DNA of 64,000 nt from Methylobacterium sp. PvR107 (GCF_017833295.1 NZ_JAFIBW010000001.1:744001-808000); one strand, 5' to 3'; shown: positions 17,692 through 27,983, numbered from the stretch's first letter. The notes: generated by a model from the letters alone, not told the origin. A program made the numbers and translations.

Positions 17692-20600
17692 ATGTCACAG
17701 CCTCCGGCAATTTCACCGCGCAGGGATGACCTCGCGTTGGGGCTGGTTGGACACCGCAATGGTGCCACAGTAAGGGGTGAGAGGGTACTCACTCGTCGAG
17801 AGCCGAGCCGACTTCCGATAACGAGCGTGTGCGAACCGAACGTGACACAACGTACAGACATTGCGATCGTCGGACGCGCTTGCCGACTGCCCGGGGCCCC
17901 CAGTGTGGATGGGCTGTGGTCACTCCTCTCCGAGGGGCGCTGCGCCGTCAGCAAGGTGCCGGCCGACCGGTTCTCCCTGGAGCGGTTCGCGCATCCCCGC
18001 GCCCATGAGCGTGGCAAGAGCTACACCTGGGCGGCGGGCGTCATCGACGACGTGTGGTCGTTCGACCCGGCGGTGTTCGGCATCTCGCCCCGCGAGGCCG
18101 AGCAGATGGATCCGCAGCAGCGGATGCTGCTGGAGCTGACCTGGGAGGCCCTCGAGGATGCGGGCCTGCGCCCGTCGAGCGTGGCCGGCAGCAACATCGG
18201 CGTGTTCGTCGGCGCCTCGTCGCTCGATTACGGCAACCTGCGCATTCTCGACGCGCCGTCGGGCGATGCCTACGCGGCGACCGGCAACACGCTCTCGATC
18301 ATCTCGAACCGCATCTCGTACATCTTCGACCTGAAGGGCCCGAGCTTCACGGTCGACACGGCCTGCTCGTCCTCGCTCGTCGCCTTCGACAACGCCGTGC
18401 AGGCGATCCGGTCGGGCCGCGTGGACACCGCGGTCGTCGCCGGCGTGAACGTGCTGGCGAGCCCGTTCAACTTCATCTGCTTCTCCACCGCGCAGATGCT
18501 CTCGCGCACCGGCCTGTGCCAGGCGTTCTCCAAGAACGCCGACGGCTACGTGCGCTCGGAGGGCGGCGTGGTGTTCGTGCTGCAATCGGCCGAGGCCGCG
18601 CGGCGCAACGGCGCCACGGTCCGCGCCGTGGTGGCGGCCTCGGGGATCAACTCCGACGGCCGCACCACCGGCATTTCGCTCCCCTCGGGCTACGCCCAGG
18701 GCGCCCTGCTGGAGAAGGTCTATCGCGAGGCCGAGATCGGGCTCGACGACCTCGCCTTCATGGAAGCCCACGGTACCGGCACGCCGGTCGGCGACCCGAT
18801 CGAGGCCTCGGCCATCGGCTCGAAGCTCGGCCGCGGCCGGCAGGCGCCGCTGCCGATCGGCTCGATCAAGACCAATATCGGCCATACCGAGCCGGTTTCG
18901 GGCCTCGCCGGCCTGATGAAGGCGACGCTGGCGCTGGAGCACGACCTCGTGCCGCCGTCGCTGCACGCGGCCGAGCTGAATCCCGAAATCCCCTTCGGCG
19001 AGCTGAACCTGCAGGTCGTGCGGGAGGCCATGCCGATCAGCCGTGGCTCGCGCGAGCGCTTTGCGGGCGTGAACTCCTTCGGCTTCGGCGGCACCAACGC
19101 CCACGTGGTGATCACCGACGCGCCCGCCTGGGCGACGCAGGCGGGTGCCACCGCGGAGCCCAAGGCCCAGGTGCTGCTGCTCTCGGCACAGACCCGGGCT
19201 GCCCTGAACGAATTGGCCCTGGACTACGCCGAGCGCCTGGAGGCCGAGCCGGCCCAGGTCCCGACCGTGGCGGCCGCCGTCGCGCATCGCCGCGAGCGCA
19301 TGCCGGCCCGCCTCGCCATCGCGCTCGACGGTAAGACCGACGTGGCCGCGGCCCTGCGTGCCGTCGGCGAGGGCGAGGACACCCAGGACGCCTTCACCGG
19401 CACCGCAGTCGACCGCGTCGCCGAGGTCGCCTTCGTCTATTCGGGCAATGGCAGCCAGTGGGCCGGCATGGGCCGCGAGGCCTACGAGGAGAACGCGACG
19501 TTCCGCGCCGCCTTCGACCGGATCGATACCCTGTTCCGGGTTCATTCGGACTGGTCGCTGAAGGACGCGCTCTACGCGGAGGACCTCGACGAGCGCCTCG
19601 TGCTCACCAGCGTCTCGCAGCCGCTGATCTTCGCCATCGAGAGCGCCTCCACGGCCGCGCTCAGGGCGAAGGGCCTGATCCCGTCCTACGTGCTCGGCCA
19701 CAGCGTCGGCGAGATCGCGGCCGCCGAGGCCGCCGGCGTCCTGAGCCTGGAGGACGCGGTCCGGGTCATCTACTACCGCAGCCACCACCAGGAGACGACG
19801 CACGGACAGGGCACCATGGCGGTGCTGCTGATGCCGTCCGAGGAGGTCGAGACCTTCCTCAAGGATTACCCGACCCTCGACATCGCCGCCTACAACAGCC
19901 CGAAGGCTGTCACGGTCGCGGGTCCGGTGGCCGATATCGACGCCGCCCTCAAGGCCCTGTCGCGCAAGCGCCGCCGCGGGCGCAAGCTCGACCTCGCCTA
20001 CGCCTTCCACGGAAGGCTGATGGACCCGACCGAGAAGCCGCTTCTGCGCGACCTCGCCGGGCTGAAGGCCCGGGCCGGCACCACCGCGATGGTCTCGACC
20101 GTCACAGGCTCTGTGTTGGACGGAAGCCATTTCGGCGCCTCCTACTGGTGGCGCAACATCCGCGAGCCGGTGCGCTTCTCCGAAGCCGTGCAGGACGCCA
20201 CCCGCCGCGGCGCCCGCGTCTTCGTCGAGGTCGGCCCGCGCGCGACCCTCATGTCCCATGTCGGCGACGCGGTCGAGCCGCTCGGCATCGAGACCGCCAC
20301 GGTCGGCGTGATGCACCGCAAGGCGTCGGGCGGCGACCCGATCGCCAAGGCCGTAAACGCCGCCCTGGTCCAGGGCGCGCAGGTCGACGAGACCCTGCTG
20401 TTCGGCGACGCGCCGAAGGGCGACGTCCGCCTGCCGACCTATCCCTGGCAGCGCCGTCCGTTCCGGCTGGCCGACACCACCGAAGGCGTCGGCGCGATGA
20501 GCGCCCGCCCCTACCACCCGCTGATCGGGTCGCGCACGACCTTCGACGGTCTGGAGTGGAACGGCTTCGTCGATCCGGCGACCGTGCCCGAGTTGGAGGA

Positions 20601-23600
20601 CCACAAGGTCGACGGCCAGGTGATCATGCCCGGCGCCGGCTTCGTCGAGATGGCTTTGGCCTGCGTCCGCGAGGCGATGCGCGACGATGAGGTCGTGCTG
20701 GCCGATTTCGAGATCGTCGCGCCGATGGTGTTCGCCGAGGATGCCCTGCGCGAGGTCGCGGTGCGCCTGTCGGGCTCCGGCAACGGCATCCAGGTGCTGA
20801 GCCGGCCGCGCCTGACCCAGACGCCCTGGCAGCTCCACGCCCAGGCCAAGATCGTCGAGGGCACCTTCTCGGCCCCGAAGACGCCGGATCTCGACGGCTT
20901 CAGCTTCGAGACCGCGGGCGAGCATGTGCTCAGCGGCGACGCGCTCTACGCCAAGGCCCTCGCCTCGGGGCTCGCCTTCGGGCCGAGCTTCCAGCAGGTC
21001 GCGATGAGCGCCCGTCTCGACGACGCCACCATCGTCTCCGACCTGCTGCCGGCTGAGCCCGACAGCCGCTACGCCCTGGTGCCGAACCGGCTCGATGCCT
21101 GCTTCCACGGGCTGATCCTGCTCTTCGCCGACCTGCTCGGCGAGAACGGCGGCAAGGCCTACATCCCGGTGCGCTTCGGCGAGGTCCGGCTGCTGCGCCC
21201 AGGCGCGGTGATCGCCCGCTCGATCATCCGCACCCGCCGCTGCAACGAGCGCTCGATCCTGGCCGACTTCACCCTCCTCGACGCCGAGGGCGCGGTGGTC
21301 GCCACGATCCGCGAGGGCCGGTTCCAGGCCCTGCGCTCCAAGCATGGCGGCGATCTTGCGGCCTTCGCGATCTCGCAGGTCCCGGAGCTGGCCACCGAGC
21401 CGACCGCGATCCCGATGGAGCGCCGGCCGAGCGTGGCCGCGCGGCTGCGTCCGCTCGCCGCCGAGGCGAAGGGGCCGGCCGACGCCGCCCTGTCGCCGGG
21501 CCACCTCCTGCTGGAGGGCTGGGCGACCTCGCTCGCCTACCGCCTCGCCTCCGGGCTGGCGCAGGGCGAGACCGTGTCGGTCACCGACAGCCGCGTGCCG
21601 GAGGCGCTGCGCCCCTGGCTGCTGAACGCCCTCTACGCCCTCGACAGCAGCGGCCTCGCCGAGCGCGCGGGCCAGAACTGGACGCTCGGCGACGGTTCAG
21701 CCCTCCCGGCGCCCGACGAGATCATGCGCTGGATCGCCGGCGACCATCCGGATCTCTCGGCCGAGCTCGTGCTGATCGCCGATGTCGGCGCTCTGGTCGA
21801 CCGGCTGCTCGCCGGCAAGCTCACCGACGCGCCGGCCCTGCCGCAGGGGGCGATCGACGCCTTCGTGCTGCGCTCGGCCACCGCGCGCCACGGCGCCGAC
21901 GTGGTCGCCGCCCTGATCGAGCGGAGCCGTGCCCAGCTCCCGAAGGAGCGGGCGCTGCGGTTCCTCCAGGTCGGGTTCGGCCCGCTCTCGGCGCAGACCG
22001 CGAGTTTCGCGTCCGCCGCCGAGGCCCGGCTCACCGTCTTCGAGACCGACCGTCGGCTCGCCGAGCGCGCCCGCCTGTCCCTCGGCCGCGCCGCCGCCGT
22101 GGTCGAGACCGCCGAGGAGCTCCCTCCCGGCAGCTTCGACCTGATCCTGGCGTCCGGCAGCCTGCACCGTGGTGACCGCGCCCTTCCGGGCCAGCTCGCC
22201 GGGGCGCTCGCCACCGGTGGCCTGCTGGTGGCCGTCGAGCCGGGAGCGTCCCTGTTCCGCGACCTCGTGTTCGGCCTCACGTCCGGCTGGTTCGAGGAGG
22301 CCGCGGGCGGCCTGCCCGTCGGCCGGCTTGAGGATATCGAGGGCTGGCAGCGGACGCTCAGCGCCCACGGCCTCGTCAAGGTCGAGGTCGAGCGTGCGGC
22401 CTCCGCCAACGGCGACGACCTGCTGCTGACCGCCGAGGCGCCGGTACGTCCGGGCCCGGCCCCGGCGCAGAGCTTCGCCTTCGTCATCGGTTCGGACGAC
22501 GAGTTCGCGGCCGAGACCGCCTCCTCCCTGGCGACCCTGCTGGTCGCGGGCGGCGTGCATGTCTCGATCATCCTCGACTCCGAGACCTCCCTGATGGAGC
22601 TGGAGAAGGAGACCCCCGACACGGTGGTGTTCCTGGCCGGCGCCTTCACCCGGGGCGGCGAGGCGGCCGAGCGGCTGCGCGACCGCTGCCTCAGCCTCAA
22701 GCGCTGCACGGAGCATCTCGGCGCCCGTCAGACCCGCCTTTGGGTCGTGGCGCCCGGCGCCACCCGCGATCGCGGCGGCCAGACCACCAACATCGAGGCC
22801 GGCGTGTGGGCCTTCTCCCGCACCCTCGCCAACGAGGCCCCGAACCTCGACGTCCGCCGCATCGACCTCTCCCCCGAGATGTCGTCGAAGCGCGCCTCCG
22901 AGCGCCTGCGCGACCTCATCCTCTCCGGCACCCCGGAGACCGAGATCGTGCTGGACGACGAGCGGACCCAGGTTGTGCGGTTCCATGCCGGCCGGCCGCA
23001 GCATCGGGATCCGGCGGATCTGGTCCCGGCCGAGGCCGCGCGCCTGGAGCGCAGCAACACCGGCGGCCTGAGCGAGATGGTCTGGGGTCCGGCCGAGCGC
23101 CGCACTCCCGGCAAGGGCGAGATGGAGATCGCGGTCGAGGCCACCGGCCTCAACTTCCGCGACGTGCTCTGGGCGCTCTCGATGCTCCCCGAGGAGATCC
23201 TGGAGGACGGCTTCGCCGGCCCCCGCCTCGGCCTCGAATGTGCCGGCCGCGTCACCGCCGTCGGCCCGGGCGTGAAGGGCTTTAAGGTCGGCGATCCGGT
23301 CGTCGCCTTCGCCCAGTCGGGCTTCGCCACCCACATCGTGGTGCCCGATCTCGTCGTCGCGCCGATGCCGCATGGCCTCGACTCGATGGCGGCCGCCACC
23401 GTGCCGGTGGCCTTCCTCACCGCCTATTACGGCCTCGTCTCCTGCGCCCGGATGCGGCGCGGCGAGTGGGTGCTGGTCCATGGCGGCGCGGGCGGCGTCG
23501 GCTTGGCGGCCCTGCAGATCGCCAAGCTTAAGGGCGCGCGGGTCATCGCCACGGCCGGCTCCCGCGAGAAGCGGGCGCTCGTGAAGGCGCTGGGTGCCGA

Positions 23601-25284
23601 GCACGTGCTCGATTCGCGCTCGCTCGCCTTCGTGGACGAGGTTCGGGCGATCACCGGCGATGGTGTCGACATCGTGCTGAACAGCCTGTTCGGCGAGGCG
23701 ATGGAGCGCTCGCTCAACGCGCTGCGGCCCTTCGGCCGGTTCGTCGAGCTGGGCAAGCGCGACTACGTCGCCAACACCCATATCGGCCTGCGCCCGTTCC
23801 GGCGGAACCTCAGCTACTTCGGCGTCGACCTCGACCAGGTGATCCAGCACCAGGGCGACGACGGCGCGCGGATGTTCCGCGAGGTCATGGCCCTGTTCAA
23901 CGACGGCGGCCTCAAGCCCCTGCCCTACCAGCCCTTCACGGCGGCCGAGACCTCGGACGCGTTTCGGCTGATGCAGCAGTCGGGTCACATCGGGAAGATC
24001 GTGATCAGCCCGCCCAAGGCCGGCACGATCATGAAGGACACGGCCCGGCCGTTCACGGTCTCGGCCGAGGGCGTCCACCTGCTGACCGGCGGCCTCGGCG
24101 GCTTCGGCCTCGAGGCGGCGCGCTGGCTGATCGACCGGGGCGCCAAGCATCTCGTGCTCGCGGGCCGCAAGGGTGCGGCCACCGACGAGGCCAAGGCGAT
24201 CGTCGCGGAGCTCACGGCGCGCGGCGTGACCGTCGAGGCCAAGGCCGTCGACATCACCAGCCGCGCCTCGGTGGACCGGCTCATCGCCGGGATCGAGCAG
24301 GGCGGCAAGAAGCTGGCCGGCGTGCTCCACGCCGCGGCGGTTCTCCAGGACGGCCTGATCTCCAACATCGACGCGGCTGCGCTCGACGCGGTGATTGGCC
24401 CGAAGGTGGTCGGCGCCCAGCACCTGGACGCCGCGACCCGCGACCGGAGCCTCGACTACTTCGTCCTGTTCTCCTCGGCGACGACCTTCATCGGCAATCC
24501 GGGCCAGGGCTCCTACGTGGCGGCCAACGGCTTCATGGAGGGGTTGGCGCGGCAGCGTCGTCGCCGCGGCCTGCCCGCTTTGGCGGTGGCCTGGGGCGCC
24601 ATCGGCGACGTCGGCATGCTCGCCCGCAACAAGGCGGTCATGGAAGGCCTCGCCGGCCGCGTCGGCGTCACGCCGATGGAGGCCCGCCGCTGCCTCGACC
24701 TGATGGCCGAGGCGCTGGGTAGCCAGGGCGCGTCGCCCGACGAGGCCGTCATCGCCATTGCGGCGATGCACTGGGGCAAGGCGCGCGAGCGTCTCGCCAC
24801 CATGCGCTCGCCGAGCTACGCCGAACTCGGGTCTGACCAGCAGGCGGAGGCCGGCGGCGTCCAGGCGATCAACATCGCGGCGCTGCTCAAGGGCGGCGAC
24901 CTCGACGTGGTCCGCAAGACCGTGTCGGACGCGATCGTCGAGGACATCGCCCGCATCCTGCGGCTGCCGAAGGACGACATCAGCCGGGTGCGCCAGCTCT
25001 CGGAGATCGGCCTCGACTCGCTGATGGGCGTCGAGCTCGGCGCCAGCCTGCAGGAGCGCTTCGCCCTCGACGCGCCGCCGGCAGGCCTGTCCTCGGGCAT
25101 GACCGTCAACGAGCTGTCGGAGTCCTTAATTCAGGCGGTTTCCGCGCCCATGGACGAGGCGGCCGGCGTCGCGATGAGCCTTGTCTCGAAGCATGTCGGC
25201 GGTGAGGTCGATGCGCAGATGATCGCGCCGCTCAGGGAACTCATCGAGCAGACGTCCAGCGGAATCAAAGAGACCAACTCATGA
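17692..25284 (+). CDS. rkpA: Reducing type I polyketide synthase, RkpA-like (KS-AT-DH-MT-ER-KR-ACP)
   Basis: A 2530-residue iterative-type synthase. Domains in order: ketosynthase about 56-480 with Cys225, His360 and His398; acyltransferase about 577-915 with GHSVGE (Ser671) and YAFH; dehydratase about 945-1200 with DHKVDGQVIMPG (His971) and Asp1135; a degenerate methyltransferase-like segment near 1420-1560 whose SAM loop reads VGFGPL; enoylreductase about 1790-2110 with VHGGAGGVGLAA; ketoreductase about 2125-2345 with TGGLGGFGLEAA and Tyr2275; ACP about 2425-2500 with GLDSL (Ser2443). There is no thioesterase. Full reduction predicts a saturated, fatty-acid-like chain. S. meliloti RkpA, needed for K-antigen, has the same design. 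The N-terminal 55 residues look non-native, so the true start may be later. Confidence 0.9.
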   Translation: MSQPPAISPRRDDLALGLVGHRNGATVRGERVLTRREPSRLPITSVCEPNVTQRTDIAIVGRACRLPGAPSVDGLWSLLSEGRCAVSKVPADRFSLERFAHPRAHERGKSYTWAAGVIDDVWSFDPAVFGISPREAEQMDPQQRMLLELTWEALEDAGLRPSSVAGSNIGVFVGASSLDYGNLRILDAPSGDAYAATGNTLSIISNRISYIFDLKGPSFTVDTACSSSLVAFDNAVQAIRSGRVDTAVVAGVNVLASPFNFICFSTAQMLSRTGLCQAFSKNADGYVRSEGGVVFVLQSAEAARRNGATVRAVVAASGINSDGRTTGISLPSGYAQGALLEKVYREAEIGLDDLAFMEAHGTGTPVGDPIEASAIGSKLGRGRQAPLPIGSIKTNIGHTEPVSGLAGLMKATLALEHDLVPPSLHAAELNPEIPFGELNLQVVREAMPISRGSRERFAGVNSFGFGGTNAHVVITDAPAWATQAGATAEPKAQVLLLSAQTRAALNELALDYAERLEAEPAQVPTVAAAVAHRRERMPARLAIALDGKTDVAAALRAVGEGEDTQDAFTGTAVDRVAEVAFVYSGNGSQWAGMGREAYEENATFRAAFDRIDTLFRVHSDWSLKDALYAEDLDERLVLTSVSQPLIFAIESASTAALRAKGLIPSYVLGHSVGEIAAAEAAGVLSLEDAVRVIYYRSHHQETTHGQGTMAVLLMPSEEVETFLKDYPTLDIAAYNSPKAVTVAGPVADIDAALKALSRKRRRGRKLDLAYAFHGRLMDPTEKPLLRDLAGLKARAGTTAMVSTVTGSVLDGSHFGASYWWRNIREPVRFSEAVQDATRRGARVFVEVGPRATLMSHVGDAVEPLGIETATVGVMHRKASGGDPIAKAVNAALVQGAQVDETLLFGDAPKGDVRLPTYPWQRRPFRLADTTEGVGAMSARPYHPLIGSRTTFDGLEWNGFVDPATVPELEDHKVDGQVIMPGAGFVEMALACVREAMRDDEVVLADFEIVAPMVFAEDALREVAVRLSGSGNGIQVLSRPRLTQTPWQLHAQAKIVEGTFSAPKTPDLDGFSFETAGEHVLSGDALYAKALASGLAFGPSFQQVAMSARLDDATIVSDLLPAEPDSRYALVPNRLDACFHGLILLFADLLGENGGKAYIPVRFGEVRLLRPGAVIARSIIRTRRCNERSILADFTLLDAEGAVVATIREGRFQALRSKHGGDLAAFAISQVPELATEPTAIPMERRPSVAARLRPLAAEAKGPADAALSPGHLLLEGWATSLAYRLASGLAQGETVSVTDSRVPEALRPWLLNALYALDSSGLAERAGQNWTLGDGSALPAPDEIMRWIAGDHPDLSAELVLIADVGALVDRLLAGKLTDAPALPQGAIDAFVLRSATARHGADVVAALIERSRAQLPKERALRFLQVGFGPLSAQTASFASAAEARLTVFETDRRLAERARLSLGRAAAVVETAEELPPGSFDLILASGSLHRGDRALPGQLAGALATGGLLVAVEPGASLFRDLVFGLTSGWFEEAAGGLPVGRLEDIEGWQRTLSAHGLVKVEVERAASANGDDLLLTAEAPVRPGPAPAQSFAFVIGSDDEFAAETASSLATLLVAGGVHVSIILDSETSLMELEKETPDTVVFLAGAFTRGGEAAERLRDRCLSLKRCTEHLGARQTRLWVVAPGATRDRGGQTTNIEAGVWAFSRTLANEAPNLDVRRIDLSPEMSSKRASERLRDLILSGTPETEIVLDDERTQVVRFHAGRPQHRDPADLVPAEAARLERSNTGGLSEMVWGPAERRTPGKGEMEIAVEATGLNFRDVLWALSMLPEEILEDGFAGPRLGLECAGRVTAVGPGVKGFKVGDPVVAFAQSGFATHIVVPDLVVAPMPHGLDSMAAATVPVAFLTAYYGLVSCARMRRGEWVLVHGGAGGVGLAALQIAKLKGARVIATAGSREKRALVKALGAEHVLDSRSLAFVDEVRAITGDGVDIVLNSLFGEAMERSLNALRPFGRFVELGKRDYVANTHIGLRPFRRNLSYFGVDLDQVIQHQGDDGARMFREVMALFNDGGLKPLPYQPFTAAETSDAFRLMQQSGHIGKIVISPPKAGTIMKDTARPFTVSAEGVHLLTGGLGGFGLEAARWLIDRGAKHLVLAGRKGAATDEAKAIVAELTARGVTVEAKAVDITSRASVDRLIAGIEQGGKKLAGVLHAAAVLQDGLISNIDAAALDAVIGPKVVGAQHLDAATRDRSLDYFVLFSSATTFIGNPGQGSYVAANGFMEGLARQRRRRGLPALAVAWGAIGDVGMLARNKAVMEGLAGRVGVTPMEARRCLDLMAEALGSQGASPDEAVIAIAAMHWGKARERLATMRSPSYAELGSDQQAEAGGVQAINIAALLKGGDLDVVRKTVSDAIVEDIARILRLPKDDISRVRQLSEIGLDSLMGVELGASLQERFALDAPPAGLSSGMTVNELSESLIQAVSAPMDEAAGVAMSLVSKHVGGEVDAQMIAPLRELIEQTSSGIKETNS

Positions 25285-26648
25285 CCGACACGGCACGGCC
25301 GGACGGCGGGCGCGCGGCGCTCGCCGGCTTCGTGACCAACCGGCTCGGGCGCGCGACGCCGCGCCCGGCCCCCGTCAAAGCGGCCTCCCCGGCCGGCAAG
25401 TCGGCGGCGCAGAACTTCGAGAACCTGCCGGGCTACCGCGAGCTGAAGCTCCAGCGCCAGGCGGCAGAGCTGATCGGCTTGGGCAACCCGTTCTTCCGCG
25501 TCCACGACGCGAAGGCCGGCGCGACCACGCGGATCGACCAGAAGACCTTCACCAACTTCTCGTCCTATGATTATCTCGGCCTGAACGGCCATCCGCGGGT
25601 GAGCAACGCCGCCCGGGAGGCGATCGACGCCTACGGCACGTCCGCGTCGGCCAGCCGCGTGGTCGCGGGCGAGCGGCCCGGCCATATCAGCCTCGAGCAG
25701 GCCCTGGCCAAGCACTACCACTCCGAAGGCTGCGTGGTGATGGTGAGCGGGCACGCCACCAACGTCACGACGATCGGCGCCCTGCTGGAAGCCGGCGACG
25801 TCATCTTCCACGACGCCCTGTCCCACAACAGCATCGTCACGGGCGCCCAGCTCTCGGGCGCGCAGCGGCGCTCCTTCGCGCATAACGACCTCGACGCCCT
25901 GGAAACCCTGCTCCAGTCGACCCGCCACGAGCATCGCCGGGCGCTGATCGTGGTCGAGGGTCTGTACAGCATGGACGGCGACGCGCCGGACCTTGCTGGG
26001 CTCATCGCGCTGAAGAAGCGTTATGACGCGTGGCTGATGGTCGACGAGGCCCACGGCCTCGGCGTCACCGGCCGGACCGGCGCGGGCCTGTTCGAGCATT
26101 GCGGTGTCGATCCCAAGGAGGTCGACATCTGGATGGGCACGCTGTCGAAGACGCTCTCGACCTGCGGCGGCTACATCTGCGGCCCGATCGCGCTGATCGA
26201 GTACCTGAAGCATTCGGCCGGCGGCTTCGTCTACAGCGTCGGCATGTCGCCGCCGCTCGCCGCGGCCGCCGAGGCGGCGCTCGCCGTGATGCATGCCGAG
26301 CCGGAGCGGGTCGAGCGCCTGCGCCAGAACGGCACGCTGTTCCTGGCGACCGCCAAGAAGCTCGGCCTCGATACCGGCTTCAGCCTCGGCCTCGCCGTGG
26401 TGCCGATCATCGTCGGCGATTCGCTGAAGGCCGTCACCCTGTCGGATCGGCTGTTCCGCCGGGGCATCAACGTCCAGCCGATCATCCACCCGGCGGTGCC
26501 GGAGCGGGCCTCGCGGCTGCGCTTCTTCCTGACCTCCGAGCATACCCCCGACCAGATCCGCGACACCGTCAATGCGGTGGCCGAGGAACTGGCGGCGATC
26601 GACAAGGGCGGCTCGCTGATCGAGCAGCTCCTCGCCAAGCGGGCCTGA
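25281..26648 (+). CDS. rkpG: PLP-dependent alpha-oxoamine synthase, RkpG-like
   Basis: A 455-residue enzyme of the alpha-oxoamine synthase family (AONS, KBL, ALAS, serine palmitoyltransferase), which joins an acyl thioester to an amino acid with loss of carbon dioxide. Motifs: FSSYDYLGLNGHPRV, SASASRVVAGERPGH, VVEGLYSMDGDAPDL, VDEAHGLGVTG (His258) and GTLSKTLSTCGG with PLP-binding Lys290. About 60 residues precede the family core. Its ATG overlaps the PKS stop as ATGA, and that PKS ends in an ACP without a thioesterase, so this enzyme most likely takes the chain directly from the ACP, giving an amino ketone as in sphingoid base or fumonisin synthesis. The amino acid substrate cannot be read from the sequence. 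Confidence 0.88.
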   Translation: MTDTARPDGGRAALAGFVTNRLGRATPRPAPVKAASPAGKSAAQNFENLPGYRELKLQRQAAELIGLGNPFFRVHDAKAGATTRIDQKTFTNFSSYDYLGLNGHPRVSNAAREAIDAYGTSASASRVVAGERPGHISLEQALAKHYHSEGCVVMVSGHATNVTTIGALLEAGDVIFHDALSHNSIVTGAQLSGAQRRSFAHNDLDALETLLQSTRHEHRRALIVVEGLYSMDGDAPDLAGLIALKKRYDAWLMVDEAHGLGVTGRTGAGLFEHCGVDPKEVDIWMGTLSKTLSTCGGYICGPIALIEYLKHSAGGFVYSVGMSPPLAAAAEAALAVMHAEPERVERLRQNGTLFLATAKKLGLDTGFSLGLAVVPIIVGDSLKAVTLSDRLFRRGINVQPIIHPAVPERASRLRFFLTSEHTPDQIRDTVNAVAEELAAIDKGGSLIEQLLAKRA

Positions 26649-26706
26649 GCGCGGCCGGGGCCTCCGGCCCCGGATCGTGGCCGATACCGGACGATCGACG
26701 AAAACC

Positions 26707-26741
26707 GAAAACGGGCGCGGATCCCATCCGCGCCCGTTTTC
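26707..26741. terminator. Bidirectional terminator between the PKS operon and the exporter gene
   Basis: A perfect 16-bp stem, GAAAACGGGCGCGGAT and its complement, with a three-base loop CCC; A-run before and T-run after allow use on both strands. It separates the converging alpha-oxoamine synthase and exporter genes. Confidence 0.95.
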
Positions 26742-26795
26742 GCATTCGGTCGAGCATCGGTCCGTCGTCGCCGGCCTCGGGACCGGCCACGCGTC

Positions 26796-27983
26796 CTACT
26801 TCGCGTAGTAATACGCCGTTGCGACCGACGAGATCGGTCCGGTGACGCCGCTGAACGCGGAGAGCACCTTGGAGACCTCAGTGAACGGCGCATTCGAGAC
26901 GTAGATGAGGTCGCGGTTGCGCATCCGGAACGCCTGGGAGACGAACAGGCTGTTGGGGTCGCGCATGTCGATCCGGTAGACCACCGGCACCAGCGGCGTG
27001 CCGAGCAGCCGCGAGCCGGGGCTGAGCCGGCGCACGACGCTGGCCGGCTCGAACCGGAAGATGAACGTGCCGGCCGGGTCGGCGGCGAAGTCCGACAGGC
27101 CGCGGGCCTTGGCCAGCGCCTGCGCCAGGGTGATGCCGTCGGCCTGGAACGCCAGCTCGGTGCTGTTGCCCAGCGCGCCGACCGCGATGAAGGTCTGCGG
27201 ATCGCGCACCAGCGTGAGCACGTCGTTGGGCCGCAGGTAGATGTTCTCCTTGGGGTTCGACACCACCGCGGTCAGCGGCACGGTGGCGGTGACCGGCCCG
27301 CGCGAGAGCCGCACGAAGGTCTCGCTGACCGGCGCGCGGTTGCCGCCGGCGGCCGCGATGACGTCGAGGATGCGGTCGCCGTGGCCCGAGAGCGGCAGGC
27401 GGGCGCCGGCCGCGCCCTCGCCGGTGACGGTCACGGCCTGGCTGATCGGCCGCGTGACCGAGACCAGCACCTGCGGCTGGATGGCCTTTCCGGCGAGCTC
27501 GGTCTCGATCAGCGCCTGCACGTCCTGGGTGCGGCGGCCGGCGACCTTGATGCGCCCGGCATAGGGCACCGAGATGGCGCCGTCGCGCCCGACCGGCTGC
27601 TCGGGGATGAGGGCGGACTTGGAGCCGGCCGAGAACCGGTCGGCGACCAGCGGCCCGGAGAACAGGCCGCCGGAGCCGGCTTCCCAGACCGAGACCGAGA
27701 CCATGTCGCCGATGCCGATGACCGGCTCGGTCGAGGGGCGGTGGTCGCCGAACGAGGCGAGCAGGCTGTCCAGCGGACGGCCGCGCAGGGCCTCGACCAC
27801 GCTGGGGGTGACGTCGATGATCTCGTAGCGCGCCACCAGGCCGCCATCGGCGGTCGCAACCTCCGCACCCGCCTGGATCGCGCTCGCCGTCGGACCCGCC
27901 GCGGGCAGGTACGTGCAGCCGCCGACCGATCCCGCCGCCAGTGCGGCCATCAAGGCGGTGCGCGTCGTCTTACGCAGCATCAC
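26796..27983 (-). CDS. Polysaccharide export lipoprotein, Wza/KpsD type
   Basis: A 395-residue outer-membrane polysaccharide exporter. A lipoprotein signal ends at VGGCTYLP, with Cys about residue 23 as the lipidated position. The export domain begins with IGIGDMVSVSVWEAG, and continues with RDGAISVPYAGRIKVAGRRTQDVQALIE, the Wza signature. Two SLBB-type domains follow (QVLVSVTRPISQAVTVTGEG and PQTFIAVGALGNSTELAF), as in Wza-family octamers. ATG 27980 or GTG 27983 can start it; GGAG lies 8-11 bases upstream. It is oriented against the PKS operon but belongs with the KpsC- and KpsS-like genes functionally. No inner-membrane Wzc or Kps ABC genes are present in the window, so these must lie elsewhere. 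Confidence 0.9.
   Translation of the reverse strand: MMLRKTTRTALMAALAAGSVGGCTYLPAAGPTASAIQAGAEVATADGGLVARYEIIDVTPSVVEALRGRPLDSLLASFGDHRPSTEPVIGIGDMVSVSVWEAGSGGLFSGPLVADRFSAGSKSALIPEQPVGRDGAISVPYAGRIKVAGRRTQDVQALIETELAGKAIQPQVLVSVTRPISQAVTVTGEGAAGARLPLSGHGDRILDVIAAAGGNRAPVSETFVRLSRGPVTATVPLTAVVSNPKENIYLRPNDVLTLVRDPQTFIAVGALGNSTELAFQADGITLAQALAKARGLSDFAADPAGTFIFRFEPASVVRRLSPGSRLLGTPLVPVVYRIDMRDPNSLFVSQAFRMRNRDLIYVSNAPFTEVSKVLSAFSGVTGPISSVATAYYYAK

Noticed and set aside
17920..21504. Nearly 1200-codon open frame antisense to the polyketide synthase
   Set aside because: Same reverse-complement artefact; no domain motif, while KS, AT and DH motifs are on the plus strand.
21697..24771. Second long antisense frame in the polyketide synthase
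   Set aside because: No recognised motif, composition of a shadow frame, no ribosome binding site.
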